Shown here piece by piece: positions 12,701-63,520 of a stretch of DNA of 64,000 nt. The notes below the pieces were generated by a model that was not told where the DNA came from, ran no database searches, and saw nothing but the letters and a program-made list of their open reading frames with translations. The translations under genes were made by a program, and so were the position numbers. The stretch's first letter is position 1, and each line of letters starts with the position of its first letter. The stretch spans positions 5,147,361-5,211,360 of the forward strand of contig NC_090196.1 in NCBI RefSeq assembly GCF_024679245.1. Direction: 5' to 3'. This DNA is from Pseudorasbora parva (Eukaryota > Chordata > Actinopteri > Cypriniformes > Gobionidae).

Positions 12701-13078
12701 GACTGATTAAACATTCGCCGTATCCGGTCGGCTCATTTTGGGAGCATTTCTCTCTAGTGAATAAGTTAAATTTGGCTGTTTCTTACACAAAACTTTTCAA
12801 AATATTTGGAAATTGTTGCCAAGTTGTATTGTTTGCAATGGCATATGGATGAGTAAATAATAACTTGGTGTTAATCTATTATTTTAAACTGTGTATTAAT
12901 GAGAGGCATGCAATTATTCAGTGTGTTAATATGTGCTTTTGTGGTCTTTTATACAGAGTGGGCTACGTACCTGGGACAAAGAGTGTTTTTTGTTGTTTTC
13001 CCACAATTTGATCCTATTGAAATGACAGAATGGACTGACAAATCTTCCTTCACAAGCAAAGCTTCTGGACCGCTTTGA
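3772..13078 (+). CDS. slc7a8: L-type amino-acid transporter (LAT2-like), last five coding exons
   Basis: Neutral amino-acid exchanger light chain, which in the family works at the plasma membrane as a heterodimer with SLC3A2. Five exons keep one frame with GT/AG borders: 3772-3875, 6796-6892, 7031-7180, 7383-7560 and 12957-13078 (TGA 13076-13078), about 217 codons. They encode the last third of the protein: TFGEKLLGV, then [53 protein letters not shown], then [14 protein letters not shown] and KPKCIYDFI. These fit SLC7A8 better than SLC7A5, 6 or 7 (for example INYLxYGVT and KPKC.xDFI). The final exon, after a 5.4-kb intron full of repeats, continues [15 protein letters not shown], matching the LAT2 tail. 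Upstream exons, including the SLC3A2-linking cysteine, lie outside the window. I found no preceding exon in 1-3771. Confidence 0.85.
4737..6691. mobile_element. TTAA-flanked MITE (AGGGATAGTTCACCC termini) carrying a nested element
   Basis: The left end AGGGATAGTTCACCC and right end GGTGAACTATCCCT are inverted repeats, with TTAA at 4733-4736 and 6692-6695. The outer sequence resumes near 6574 after a nested element that enters at 5530-5533 (TTAA). Relatives occur at 55105-55228, 41966-42708, 38330-38998 and 60299 onward. It fills most of the slc7a8 intron between 3876 and 6795. Confidence 0.75.
5534..6573. mobile_element. TTAA-type element, family with AGGGGGGGTGAAAC end, right end lost
   Basis: Starts AGGGGGGGTGAAAC after TTAA and is closely similar over about 1 kb to the complete copy at 23519-24677. 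The right terminus is missing and the sequence passes straight into the outer element. It contains an ORF at 6060-6266 that parallels one in the other copy but goes out of frame after about 60 codons. Confidence 0.7.
7690..8150. repeat. 36-bp minisatellite
   Basis: About a dozen head-to-tail copies of a 36-bp unit (core TACAGAAACACACTGCAAAT, then ACTCAACTCAACCAAA), with shortened and variant units toward the right. It lies in the large slc7a8 intron. Because 36 is divisible by 3 it reads open on both strands; this is not taken as a gene. Confidence 0.95.
8155..9261. mobile_element. TTAA-type MITE, GGGGTAAGTG family, diverged copy
   Basis: The right end ...AAATACCTTACCT is followed by TTAA (9262-9265). 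Internal stretches (GGACAAACAAGCGA, CATTAGTAGA, GCTGATTGGC, CAAGTTTGTT) recur in the same order in the element at 17013-18287. The left border next to the minisatellite is approximate. Confidence 0.55.
9865..10882 (-). pseudogene. Tc1-like transposase remnant
   Basis: Reading leftward from an ATG at 10880-10882 (MAKTKEL...), recognisable blocks occur in several frames: [37 protein letters not shown] and [18 protein letters not shown] (second catalytic Asp). The C-terminal part ends in GYITKYSD. Stops and frameshifts separate the blocks, so it is inactive. Family assignment rests on these DD34E-type blocks. Confidence 0.85.
10961..11108. mobile_element. 148-bp fold-back MITE
   Basis: Nearly perfect palindrome. 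The left end TACACTCTAAAAAATGCTGG and its mirror at the right end enclose arms built from GGGTTAAAAACAACCC and GGGTTGTTTTTAACCC. It is inserted in the Tc1-like copy and would form a long hairpin in RNA. No coding capacity. Confidence 0.85.
11214..12340. mobile_element. TTAA-type element (AGGGGTGATGAATTG end), right end lost
   Basis: TTAA at 11210-11213 is followed by AGGGGTGATGAATTGAGAAA. The same element is complete in reverse orientation at 32634-34420, and its right half recurs at 18737-19122. It contains a 60-bp piece of the AGGGGGGGTGAAAC family (12094-12155). It ends abruptly where a Tc1-type terminal fragment starts at about 12341. Confidence 0.65.
12341..12540. mobile_element. Tc1-type terminal fragment (MITE-like)
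   Basis: Begins ACAGTGCCTTGCGAAAGTAT and contains GGCTTCAAACATAAAGAT. A second piece of the same family lies at 52973-53150. Only the terminal region is present. Confidence 0.55.
12541..12736. mobile_element. Fragment of TAGCCTGACAAG hAT-like element
   Basis: Starts TAGCCTGACAAGCCAGACCC and matches the left part of the complete copy at 21661-22106. It lacks the other end. Confidence 0.6.
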
Positions 13079-13654
13079 ATTTTCTACTACTTTAATCTGG
13101 CAGCTCTTCACTTAAAGTCCACAATTTCCAGGCTTGTAGTAGTGTAGTAAAAAAGAGAAATGAAAGAATAACCGCCTCATTTATTTCAATGGGGACTGTA
13201 TTTGAATGAGTGTCTGCTTCAGTGAGTTTAAATGGCATTGGGCATTGCTCACTTTTTGGTTAGGCATGTTATTTCTACTGCAGAAAACAGTTTTAAACCC
13301 TATAATGTGCTACGGTGGTTCATTTGCAAATGTCCTATGTTGATACATGTACAGAATCTCCTGTCTTTTGTATGATGTACTTCACCTGTGATGTCTTTAC
13401 AACTACATAACTGGACGCCTCTGCTGTAAATACATTTAAATGGTTTCTAACGCTTCACAATTTTGGTCTTTAGTCTGAAATGATGTTGTTACCTGCAGGC
13501 ATATTTTCTTTGTGATTTCAGAATTAATTGCTTAAAATTATTTACAAGGGATTGAAAATTATATTGTCCTTTCTTTCTTTCTTTTTTTCACCCGTGGTGA
13601 AGAACTTTTCAACAATCCTACATGGGGGAAATGCTGTTAGAAAATGAGAAATAC

Positions 13655-13660
13655 AATAAA
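13655..13660 (+). promoter_or_regulatory. Candidate poly(A) signal of slc7a8
   Basis: AATAAA about 580 bp after the stop codon at 13078, in otherwise plain AT-rich sequence. It is the first good AATAAA in the trailing region. Confidence 0.5.
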
Positions 13661-13936
13661 ACATCTAGTGTAAATACAATATGTAAATATAAATAATACA
13701 TCTAACTCTTTCACTGTGGCAGGTTTAGGTTTATGCTGTTGTAGATATTTTTACTCAAATAAGGAGAGAAACCAATAATTGATAGAAGCTAGGTTGGAAA
13801 ACCACAACCCCTTGTTAATAACAAAACAAACCAGGTGAATTGCTCGGATTTGTAATATTTAGATGATCAATTGTGGCTACTAATAATCCAGTGCAAGAAC
13901 ACTGCAACAGATCCAATTACCTTGTCATTATAATAT

Positions 13937-13989
13937 TTCTCAGTTTGTAGCAGATATCCACAATTTACATATCTGCAACAAACTGAGAA
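13937..13989. other. 53-nt near-perfect hairpin
   Basis: A 21-bp stem (TTCTCAGTTTGTAGCAGATAT against its inverted copy at 13969-13989) with a single mismatch and an 11-nt loop. It lies between the slc7a8 3' end and the tRNA gene. It is shorter than a typical pre-miRNA and could be the palindromic core of a MITE. No function is claimed. Confidence 0.6.
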
Positions 13990-14101
13990 AGAATCGTTTA
14001 CTTGTTTATAAAACTTCAAGAGGTGGGATGAGCAAGAATATATAGAACGTAACGGGATGCATAGTAGTACAAATTACAACGTAGGCATCCAGCAAGAGGG
14101 A

Positions 14102-14109
14102 GAAAAAAA
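14102..14109 (-). terminator. RNA polymerase III terminator of tRNA-Thr
   Basis: A run of eight or nine A on the + strand gives an oligo-T tract on the minus strand 12 nt past the tRNA 3' end, the standard Pol III stop. Confidence 0.8.
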
Positions 14110-14118
14110 ATGTTTCTA

Positions 14119-14250
<132 letters not shown>

Positions 14251-14671
14251 TTATATGGCAGTATTCACGTTTTTGTTAATTTGCATTTGATTTTGTTGTA
14301 TGTCCTGTTGATAATTTCAAACTTTAAAATCAGCCGTGATTTATGATTTATATGTTGAAGTGAGATTATCTCCATTTCCTGGGAACTGATAGTCGCGCGT
14401 CGATGGCGTCAACACCGGAAGCGAATGCCGTGCACGCGTGTTCACCGCAGCTGTAATGTTGACTGAAGTTGTGTTTGATGCGTAGAAGTTCAGCGCTGGT
14501 ATCATGTAAATATATACAGATAATATATCTGTAATTATAATGACACACTTGTGTGTTTTATAGATATAAAATCAGAATATCGAACATATTTGGCTATATA
14601 TTAGCTGAATTAATAATATATGACTAAAACTAATGATGTGGCCATTTACATGCTTTGTTTTTATCTGATAG

Positions 14672-31834
<17,163 letters not shown>

Positions 31835-32141
31835 CACTCGGCGACTGAACTCATTGTAAAACACTTTCATTACTCGGCATTTCAACGCAAAGTGCCATTT
31901 TATCTGACCAACTACCGCGTGCTTTGCATTGGCTTTTACGGTTGTTAAATCATTATCAAGTGCCATCTCTGTTTTACTGCAGACTATTATAAGAAAATAC
32001 TTTTTTTTTCTTTACACTCCTATAATTATTTTGCTGGATTTCCACCCTTCACCAGAAGGGCGCAGTGTAGCTCCATTTCCTACAGTAGAGGAAAGTCCGA
32101 ACCAGTCCCATACTGTCATGAAACTTCAGCGTCATTTTTTA

Positions 32142-32147
32142 AATAAA
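32142..32147 (+). promoter_or_regulatory. Candidate poly(A) signal of dus2
   Basis: AATAAA 308 bp after the dus2 stop codon; the first clear signal in the 3' UTR. The next 470 bp to the TTAA element at 32634 hold nothing I recognise. Confidence 0.65.
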
Positions 32148-32633
32148 CCATTTTAACTATACATTTGATTTTGTTTTTCTAGAATGTGAGACAACCTCTT
32201 GAGCTGCATAACTAGACAGCATTTTCAATCATTATAATCCATACATAATGTCCAAAAATGTGGATAGGTCTTTTAAAAAAAACAAAAAAAACTCAGTAAC
32301 CAGTTTCAGCAAGACAAACGTTGGAAAATATCACATTTCTATATTCATTTTTCTTTTTTATTGAATCATTTATGCAGGTGTACAGATGCAACTTCTGTGC
32401 CACTTCTGCAACACAACGATGAATTTTATTGTTTTTGTAACAGCTCAACAGTGTTTTATTATTCTAATATGTATTATTTATTAAATATAAGGCATTTCTC
32501 AGATGCTAGACATGGGTGTTTTAGATCCAGTGCTGGTTTGATCTTGACTAAACATTATAAACTGGTTTTAGTTACTATTAGTCATGTGTCTTTGCATATA
32601 AGATGGAAAAGTAATTCAGAAATTCACACTTAA

Positions 32634-34420
32634 AGATGTCATGAACTGGTGTATTTTTTTCTTTTTTTTATACTGTTGTCTGAGGTCAACTAATGTTGTT
32701 AGTGTGTTTTTTACATTCAAAAACATCATAACTAATAAGTAATAGGCTATTTTCTACACTGGTTTTGAGGCTCTCTCCTGAACGCTGGGTTTTGGTGGCC
32801 CACGGCTAGGATTGGATAAGGTTTGCATATTTAATGAGCTTCAGCTCCGCTGTCAGTTCAGTTCACATGAGGGAGAGATCATTTTGAAACTTTTCTTTAT
32901 CTAACAAACACAATGATTTATCTCACCCACCCATGATTGATTGGAATATTATTTCTGTATTAGATGGCCCGCACGATCGGTCGATATAAGCACAAACACA
33001 CACGCGTGCACGCCCAGATCAAGAAATAATTTCTGCTGTCGGGCGTACGTTTTGGTAGCCCGTCTAGAAATCACAGCCCCTGGACTACTATTACTACATA
33101 TAGAAAGACGTTTTACTCATATAAGTTTGTTGCACCATTCCTGTCGGATCCTAGCCTGACGTGGTCATACTCAACTCTAGTCAGAATATGAGTCTGATGC
33201 TCCATTGGGCTGTGATTATGGGGCGTATTTCAACCGAACCAGGAAAGACATCAATTGGATAGACCTACAACCAATCAGAGCAACGAAGGGACGCATTACG
33301 TTAGTTGTCAAATGTCAACAGAGCTCAACTGCACTGTGTTGCCAAGTTTTTTCCGCGGGTTGTTTTCTATGTCTGCGGGTTGAAGCGACTATTATGTGAT
33401 ATATAGACCCATGAGTGCGAATTTTAGCTGGCAACATTGCCAAAATAACACACATTACCCCCGAACACCATTTTTCCCCCGGAGAACCCCCCGAGAAGCT
33501 GTTGTTTAGGGCTAGTAGTTGGCAGGTTTTGTTGTAAAAACTTGGCAACCCTGTCTGCACGCGCGCTGGAATAAACGATCTTTGCCGGTGTTGTAAAAAA
33601 ATAACAGAATTTAATGATACCCAGAGCACTTACCCAACATGATCATCATTTCTGAGAGAAATTGTGAAGGTGAACGCAGATACAAACAAGCTCTCCGTTT
33701 AGGATTTGAACAAATATAATCCAAGCCCCTTTGATGACGTGATGATTACGTTACTGTTGATCATCTGTCCGTCATCGCCTAAAGCCCGCCCTGATGATTT
33801 CATTGGTCTGAACAGTTTCTGTTCGGGGATAATTACTCCTCTATGGAGCGATGCCGGACCGAACTGCTCGACCTAAAAATGTTGTGGGCGGGGCTAAGTT
33901 CGGCTGGCATCCAGGCTAGTCGGATCCAATATAGAAGGCACAACATTGTGTCTCCAAATCTAGCACTTGAGATTTGTTTACAAACGATTCCGCAGTGAAA
34001 TGAAGCGAACACACAAACGTTCTTCCCCACGTCAGCTGGAACTTCATTAAAAATAAATGAAGTATCACACATTCCTCCTAATATTAGGATCAAAAGGAAG
34101 CTTATGCAGCGACTGTGTTCTTCCACAATCTCTTGTTATCTTCTTCCACATGTTTATTGCTGCTGGCTGTGAGCCGATCAGCTCCATGAGTCGGTGGGCG
34201 AGGCTACTGGATTAGACGTGCTGTAGAGGTGTGTGTTTCGTCAGCCGATGACGCAAGGATGAAGCTCGCGATCGTTTGCTGAGCCTGGTGTCTATAAAAG
34301 CTTTTCTTTTACTAACAAAGAAGTTTTCAGCTCTGAAACTTAGAGGATATTCTTATATTTCCATGACCTTTTATAGATCAAAAGCTCAAGGGAAAGTTGA
34401 TTTGTCAATTCATCACCCCT
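32634..34420. mobile_element. TTAA-flanked element (AGGGGTGATGAATTG family, reversed) with nested hAT-like insertion
   Basis: TTAA at 32630-32633 and 34421-34424. The right end is the mirror of the left end of the 11214 copy. A 767-bp hAT-like element sits inside at 33152-33918; without it the element is about 1.0 kb. Intergenic between dus2 and nfatc3. Confidence 0.75.
33152..33918. mobile_element. hAT-like element (TAGCCTGACGTGG ends)
   Basis: Ends TAGCCTGACG and ...CATCCAGGCTA with GTCGGATCC repeated at both borders (33143-33151 and 33919-33927). Inverted relative of the copy at 58377-58986. No transposase. Confidence 0.8.
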
Positions 34421-34660
34421 TTAAATAAATAATCATTAAAGCCAGTTTCTGCCACTGAATAAAAAAATAATTTAATCTCAGAATTCTGCGTTATATAAAA
34501 TCAGAATTGTGAGAGATTACTCGTTTTATTTTTGTTTAGTCTTCCGTCTTCCATACTAACAGCTTCTACTATCCAAATTAGGAAATGCTATGTTTTACAG
34601 TGTCATTGTTTACATATGTTGTATGTATTTACTATAATAATGTATAATTTATTGTTATTA

Positions 34661-35666
34661 CTAGTGCAGTCAAATCGATTAATCACAAACATAAAGTGTG
34701 TGTGTGCTGTGTATAATTGTTTATATAAATGCACACACACATGCATGTATATTTAAGATTATGTTGTATTGTTCAGGGTTTCCGCAAGTCTTAATTTGAC
34801 CTTACACTATTTAAGGCCTTAAAAATATCTTCAATTGAAATAGAAAGTCTTCACTTCAATATCATGGCATTAAAAGGACCAGAAAACACAGACCGCAGAA
34901 TCCATTCATAAAAATGGAGTAAAAGTAAAAGACTGAATTGGATAAATAAAACTAAAAACGTTTTTGTTAAACTTTTGATAAATTGCAGTTAAATGATTTC
35001 AATTAATTATACACGCGTTTTGACTAATAACATTTTACTGAACCGATAAAACGGAGCCCAGAAAAATTAAAACAAACAAAAGATTTCATGAAAAGATTTC
35101 ATCCAGGGCCCTACATTTCATTCCAAAATAAATGGACAGCATATCTGTGATTTGTTTTCCACTACAAATATCTACACATCCTTAAATGAAGATACATTTA
35201 CTTAAAATGCAAAATGAAGAAATCTTTGAGAAATTGAACAAAATTAAGTGAGTTTATGCTTAAACCAGAACAAATATCTGCCAGTGGATACTTGCTTTTA
35301 AAATAGTTTAATTGTATTGGTGTTTTTTTTAATTATAAAAACAATTTCTTCTCAAACTTTAAGCTATTTTTTATTTAATTTTTAATATTTTCACTAATAA
35401 ATCTCATTGTGTGCTTCTCTTAGACATTTAGAGAACACATTGACATGTTATGTTCCCCTTAATTTGTTCCTTATTTGGTCTTAAAAATGGCTTAAATTTA
35501 ACTTAATAAAACCTGCAGAAACCCTGTTTAAATGTATATATAATATCATTTCTATAAATATATGTACAGTATATACTGCAAATACTTCTTAAAAATATAC
35601 ATGAATGAGTGCATTTTTATAATTATACACTGTACACACACGTGATTAAATGATTTGACAGCACTA
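34661..35666. mobile_element. TIR element interrupted by a CAGGGTTTCCGC element
   Basis: Left TAGTGCAGTCAAATCGATTAA and right GATTTGACAGCACTA are inverted. An inner element from about 34777 to 35527 has ends CAGGGTTTCCGCAAG and CTGCAGAAACCCTG. Related AT-rich pieces recur at 62930-63520. No ORF of note. The stretch 35670-36078 holds no recognisable feature. Confidence 0.6.
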
Positions 35667-36077
35667 ATAATTACATGTAAATAACCCTATAATACATGTA
35701 GTTACTTAATATTAGGTAAAATAATAAAAATAATAGGTCATATGTTCCAGCGTGCTTTAGTATAGTAAATAATGCGTAATTACACACAACACACCTTAAT
35801 CCTACAGTATACTATCTTATAGTATCCTATCTAAGAACATGTTAATATCACTCTGTACGGTAAAAATAACACCTGTAACCATAATTATAGATTCTAAAGT
35901 CAATGAAATTGTACATTAAGTTGCTACTATTCAAATAATATATTCTTATAAGGTTTTCTTTGATTCATATTATTTTGTGTTGGTAATTTTACAGTAATAA
36001 CCATTATTTAAGCGGAAACTGCGGTTACCATGGTATTTCTTACGATGACTAACTGTTATATTCTGTGTGCATTTCTG

Positions 36078-36078
<1 letters not shown>

Positions 36079-36128
<50 letters not shown>
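36079..36128. repeat. (TC)25 microsatellite upstream of nfatc3
   Basis: Polypyrimidine on the + strand (GA on the other), about 455 bp before the nfatc3 start codon. Such tracts near promoters can form non-B DNA or bind GAGA-type factors; no such role is shown here. Confidence 0.95.
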
Positions 36129-36129
<1 letters not shown>

Positions 36130-36132
<3 letters not shown>

Positions 36133-36583
36133 TCAAGCTCTCGCTCACTTTGTTTCATTGTTGCTGTTTGCAAATGTGGCCGCGCGCGAGCGTGTGTGCG
36201 CGCGTGTTTCCTTTTCGACTGTTTGCAGTCTGTCAAATGTCGTGACGTCACGTCTGGAGTCGCAGCGTAAAATGTAACTTGTAACTTCTGCGTGCGCGCG
36301 AGACTTTAGATCGACGCAAAACCCAGCATGGGATTATTAAAAAACAGCAGGAAATCTACAAAGTCCGTGAAGAAACATCACAGGGTCGATCTGACCAACT
36401 TCTGAGAGGGGAGGAAAGGACATTTTGCAGCGTGTGTTCCGGGTTTTCGCGCTGACACCATCTCTGTTTTGTCAAACAAAGTGACGCTTGGAGAAAGTTG
36501 GAGAGTTCTAGTGGCGTTTGCGCGCGCATGTGCTTGTTTGTTTATGTAATTTAACAGAAAGTAGAGCCGAGGTCTCGAATGCG
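36130..36583 (+). promoter_or_regulatory. Presumed nfatc3 promoter and 5' UTR with perfect CRE
   Basis: The GC content and CpG frequency rise sharply compared with flanking sequence. TGACGTCA, the full CREB/ATF palindrome, lies at 36243-36250. Two short uORFs precede the main ATG: 36528-36554 (9 codons including stop) and 36579-36587 (ATG CGA TGA), the latter overlapping the start codon at 36584. The transcription start cannot be placed. Confidence 0.55.
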
Positions 36584-59138
<22,555 letters not shown>

Positions 59139-60298
59139 GGCTCCTCGAGGACGACCAGAGCCCTGCACATCTCACTGGACCTGCATTTACTGCACATGTG
59201 GAAACCATGAGAAATATCAAAGATTTCAGCTTAAGCATATCAAATGTGAATGTAAAATGATGACCAGTCACATAGTTTTTGATTCAATATGTGCCTTATC
59301 CTTACAGGCCTTTTAATTATCCTACTGAAATGTTTGTCGCTTTGATTTTAAGTGTACAATCTTTTCTTGGAATTTATTATAATCATAAAAAAGCTTTAGG
59401 AGCTTTAAATTATATAGAGAAAGTATGCAGCGTTTAGCGTATGAAGCAAGAACTGTTACCTGTTTGACATTTCAATATTTCCCCATTGCTCGATAATCTT
59501 TGGAAATGTCTTTGTATTTATGAATTTTTACTGAACATAAAAGAGATTTTGTGACAATTTTCATGAATATGCTTGAGTTTAAACTGTGAATAATATTAAT
59601 TTGGTTGTCTAGAACTTTTGTTTGTTTGAAAGCTTTAAAAATATATTTAAAGTGATACATTATTTTTATAAAAAATGTATTAGTTTCAAATTCTAATGAT
59701 AAAACATAAAGATGTTTAAATTGAATCCATTGATATGGGCCATTCGACAGAATTAGTTAACAGTCAGAGATGGAAACATCTTTCAAAAACAGAAAACTGT
59801 GTAGTATCCCATGCAGGTTATTACACATTTCTAGTAATTATGCAGTTAATTATGTTTTCAGAAGGGTTTGGAAAATATTGTTCCTCTCCCCAAATGTGTC
59901 ACTATACTGAAACACAAAGATATACTCAAATACTACTATACTCAAACACATTTTGTTTACATCTGCCTATTTTTGTGATTTTTCTTTTGGTGCTATTTTA
60001 TTAAAAATGTTTTCACAGGTAAATCCCGTATAGTTTTAACAATATTTCAAGTGTAATTAATACGATTTGTTGCATTTTGAATCCAACGTTTCATGGTAAA
60101 AGTCAAAGTTTATCATACTGATCTCAAGATTAACATTCATTAGTTTGAATACACATTGAGCCAAACACTATAATAACACCTTACGGTAGTTGATAATTCA
60201 ATATACTTTATTTTTGACAAAACATCCGATGTTTCGGTCGTGATTCATATTTTCAGAAGTGACCGTAATGTTTTGGTAGCGGCCTCATGACATTTTAA

Positions 60299-60560
60299 AG
60301 GGATAGTACACCCAAAATTAAAATTAGCCCATGATTTGTACACTCAAGTCATTCTAGGTGTGATATTCTTCGTCCAGATGAATACAATCAGAGTTATATT
60401 TAAAAATGACCTGGCTAATCCAAGCTTTGTAATGAAACTGAATGACATTATAAAAGTGCATCTATCCATCGTAAAAATGCATCTATCCATTATGAAACTG
60501 CTCCACACGGCTCCAGGGGGTCAATAAAGGCCTTCTGAAGCCATTTGTCATCTGCACTTT
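60299..60560. mobile_element. TTAA-type MITE, left end
   Basis: AGGGATAGTACACCC after TTAA (60295-60298). The right terminus is not found. Lies between nfatc3 and amfr. The stretch 59139-60295 contains the nfatc3 3' UTR but no convincing AATAAA that I could place. Confidence 0.5.
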
Positions 60561-60808
60561 CACGAGAGACTGGCGTTCCAGCGTAGGGTGTAGGATGCAG
60601 GCATAGCTTAAGAACCGGTGATGAACATGAAAGCGCAGAGGATAGAGCAAAACAAAACTTGATTCTCACAAGAACTATAGCATATTCTCACAGAGCGTCC
60701 TACGTCACACACTGAATGGCATCTCTCAACACACGGACGAAATTTAGAGATTACAGTGTTTAAAGTTTTAAATATGGATATTTTTCTTACAAAAATGCAT
60801 GGCTTTGC

Positions 60809-60818
<10 letters not shown>

Positions 60819-60888
<70 letters not shown>
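60819..60888. repeat. (AG)35 microsatellite
   Basis: Uninterrupted AG repeats. Confidence 0.96.
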
Positions 60889-60890
<2 letters not shown>

Positions 60891-60981
60891 TACAGGCCAA
60901 AAGTTTGGACACATTACTCTGTAATGTTTTTGAAAGAAGTTTCTTCTGCTCATCAAAGCCTGCATTAATTTGGTCAAAAAT

Positions 60982-61085
<104 letters not shown>

Positions 61086-61213
61086 TATTATTACAATTTA
61101 AAATAATTGGTTTTCAATTGATTATACTTTAAATGATCATTTATTTCTGTGATCAAAGCTGAATTTTCAGGATCATTCCTCCAGTCTTCAGTGATCATGA
61201 TTATGATTACATT

Positions 61214-61216
<3 letters not shown>

Positions 61217-61308
<92 letters not shown>
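61217..61308. repeat. (AT)n microsatellite
   Basis: Uninterrupted AT followed by a short (AC)n near 61319-61334. Confidence 0.96.
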
Positions 61309-61310
<2 letters not shown>

Positions 61311-61739
61311 TATGTATACACACACACACACACAGTTTCATTATTTAGAATGAAAATATTAAATATATAGTTTTTTTTCCAACTTTAATTTAGGGGTTAG
61401 GGTTCAGGACAGCAATTGAAAGTAACCAATACATTTGGATTGTATTAAGCTTGCTGGTATTTTAAATATTATTGTGGGATTTAATAGATAACAGAAGGAT
61501 CATCTTGGGGAAGTAATGTTTTTTGGTTGGGACAGCAGTTTGCACAATTCTGCAGAATTGCCCATCGAGCTATACAAACAAGTAGTGGAAATTTAGAACC
61601 AACATGATGATAATAATAACAATAATATGCTATGTCTGCTCTTTTCGCGGTTATCTAATGTTTTGTTAGGGTATTATGGCTTTTAGTCACATCCGGGTAC
61701 TATTAAAATATTTCATTTTTGTTTACTTGGAAAGCCCCG

Positions 61740-61800
61740 CCTAACGTCACATAATCACCGGAAGTTCACAGGGTGACGTCGAAGGCAGCGGAAACAGGTA
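61740..61800 (+). promoter_or_regulatory. Candidate amfr promoter and non-coding first exon
   Basis: Clustered sites in a CpG-richer patch: CCGGAAGT (ETS, 61758-61765) and TGACGTC (CRE half-plus, 61774-61780). A good 5' splice site, AACAG then GTAACG, follows at 61798. This layout suggests a TATA-less start and a short untranslated exon, with coding exon 1 at 62378. Inference only. Confidence 0.4.
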
Positions 61801-62377
61801 ACGTTACGAGGGATAGAAACTGCCAGAAAGAAGCAGAGAAACAGATATAAACATGCCATTTCACAGTTTAACCTAAAGTTAACAGACGCGGTCGAGCACC
61901 AGCGCACGGGTTTAAAGAGTTTACCAAACTGTTGGTCTTGTTTTAATCATTACGTAGCTGAATTAGCTTCCATGCTAATGTTTTACAATAACCATCTGTT
62001 CTGGAAATATATACGTTACAGTTTTTTTTTTACGAATTAAAAACAATTAACGTTACCATTAATTCGCCGGAGCGGGGGTTAAACATAATATTTGACTGTA
62101 TGTATTGTATTTTAAAATAGATGCAGGTCTCTTGTGTTATGTCTACGTGTCCTCTGATCAGAGTAATGCCTGTATTCACATAAACAGTGTGCACTCTGAA
62201 GCTCAATCCTCATAAGTGCTTGTTTTTAAGAGCAGTGTTCATTTGATTGTGAAGGACTGATTGTCATCTGTAAAAGGACGTTGGTTTCTCCTGGACTCCC
62301 AGACTGGGATTGGTGGAGCAGGTTCCTGTTTTCATTTGGACCTACAGCCCTAGAGTCCGACCCGAGGAGCAGTCAGG

Positions 62378-62786
62378 ATGCCTCTGCTGTTTCTGGAGCG
62401 CTTCCCCTGGCCCAGCCTCCAGACGTACACCGCCCTGAGCACACTTCTGCTGGCCGGGACCATATTAAGTGCCTACACCACAGTCAGAGACTCCGAGTAC
62501 TCCTCTGTGCTGACAGGAGACTCTCACGGCGCACCTGATGAGGAGATCAAGCTGGAGAACTTTGGGAACGTGGCCACCAATGTGCTCCTGTACCTCATCA
62601 CGGACAGTCTCTTTGTCTGGGTATGTGAGACTTGGAATGCTCTTCAAGTGTTGATGGATGATATTTTTGTAATAAGCTGTCCTTTTCCCACAGGTGATGG
62701 TGAACACCGCATGCTGCATCCTCATGTTGATAGCTAAAGTGATCCAGTGCATTGTGTTCGGACCGCTGAGAGTCAGCGAGAAACAG
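62378..62786 (+). CDS. amfr: Autocrine motility factor receptor / gp78 E3 ligase, first two coding exons
   Basis: ER-membrane RING ubiquitin ligase of ER-associated degradation. Exon 1 (62378-62620, 81 codons) starts MPLLFLERFPWPSLQTYTAL, matching the AMFR N-terminus, with a first hydrophobic span (about 14-33) and a charged loop that differs from mammals. It ends in the conserved YLITDSLFVWV block across the junction. Exon 2 (62694-62786, 31 codons) encodes VNTACCILMLIAKVIQCIVF then GPLRVSEKQ, the second membrane segment and following loop. Donor GTAGAA at 62787. The RING, CUE, G2BR and VIM regions lie outside the window. Two fish paralogues are known in cyprinids; which one this is cannot be told. 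Confidence 0.95.
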
Positions 62787-62929
62787 GTAGAAATCACTGA
62801 CGATCACGAGCCGCACAACACCACAGCGTTATACATCTGAATTAGACAATACAAATCAGCCAGCCTTTGCTTAACAAACATCCCTGACAACACCAGCTCT
62901 TATATAGATACAAGATATAGATTGAAAAA

Positions 62930-63064
62930 TATTGGTCATTTTATGGTTTCATATATAAATAAATAAATACACATACATGCTTATTTAAGAACAATTTAAT
63001 ATTTTTATTAAAACATTTTTTAAGTATATATAAGAGAAATTATATCTACAGTATATAAATGCAA

Positions 63065-63096
<32 letters not shown>

Positions 63097-63251
63097 TTGT
63101 TTGAGAGAGTATTTATATATAATTATACACAGTACACACACGTGTATGTCTGTAAACACAAACATTTATTTTGGATGTGATTAAGTATGATTTATTTTTC
63201 CCCAGCACTAATATATAATATAAAGGATAATCGACAATTAATTGACAGCCC

Positions 63252-63347
<96 letters not shown>

Positions 63348-63520
63348 TTATATTATATTATATACATGTGTGTAAGCTAGAGAGAGTATTTATATATACA
63401 TAATAATTATACACAGTATTGTACACAGTACACACACATATATTTATGTAAACACAAACTTTTATTTTGGATGCGATTAATCACAGTTCATTTTTCCCCA
63501 GCACTATATATATATAATTT
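62930..63520. repeat. AT-rich repeat cluster in amfr intron 2
   Basis: Two related segments (ACAGTACACACACGTGTATG and CAGTACACACACATATAT) each followed by TTTTCCCCAGCAC, separated by an (AT)n tract at 63254-63341. They resemble the ends of the element at 34661-35666. The rest to 64000 is AT-rich without identifiable features. Confidence 0.6.
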
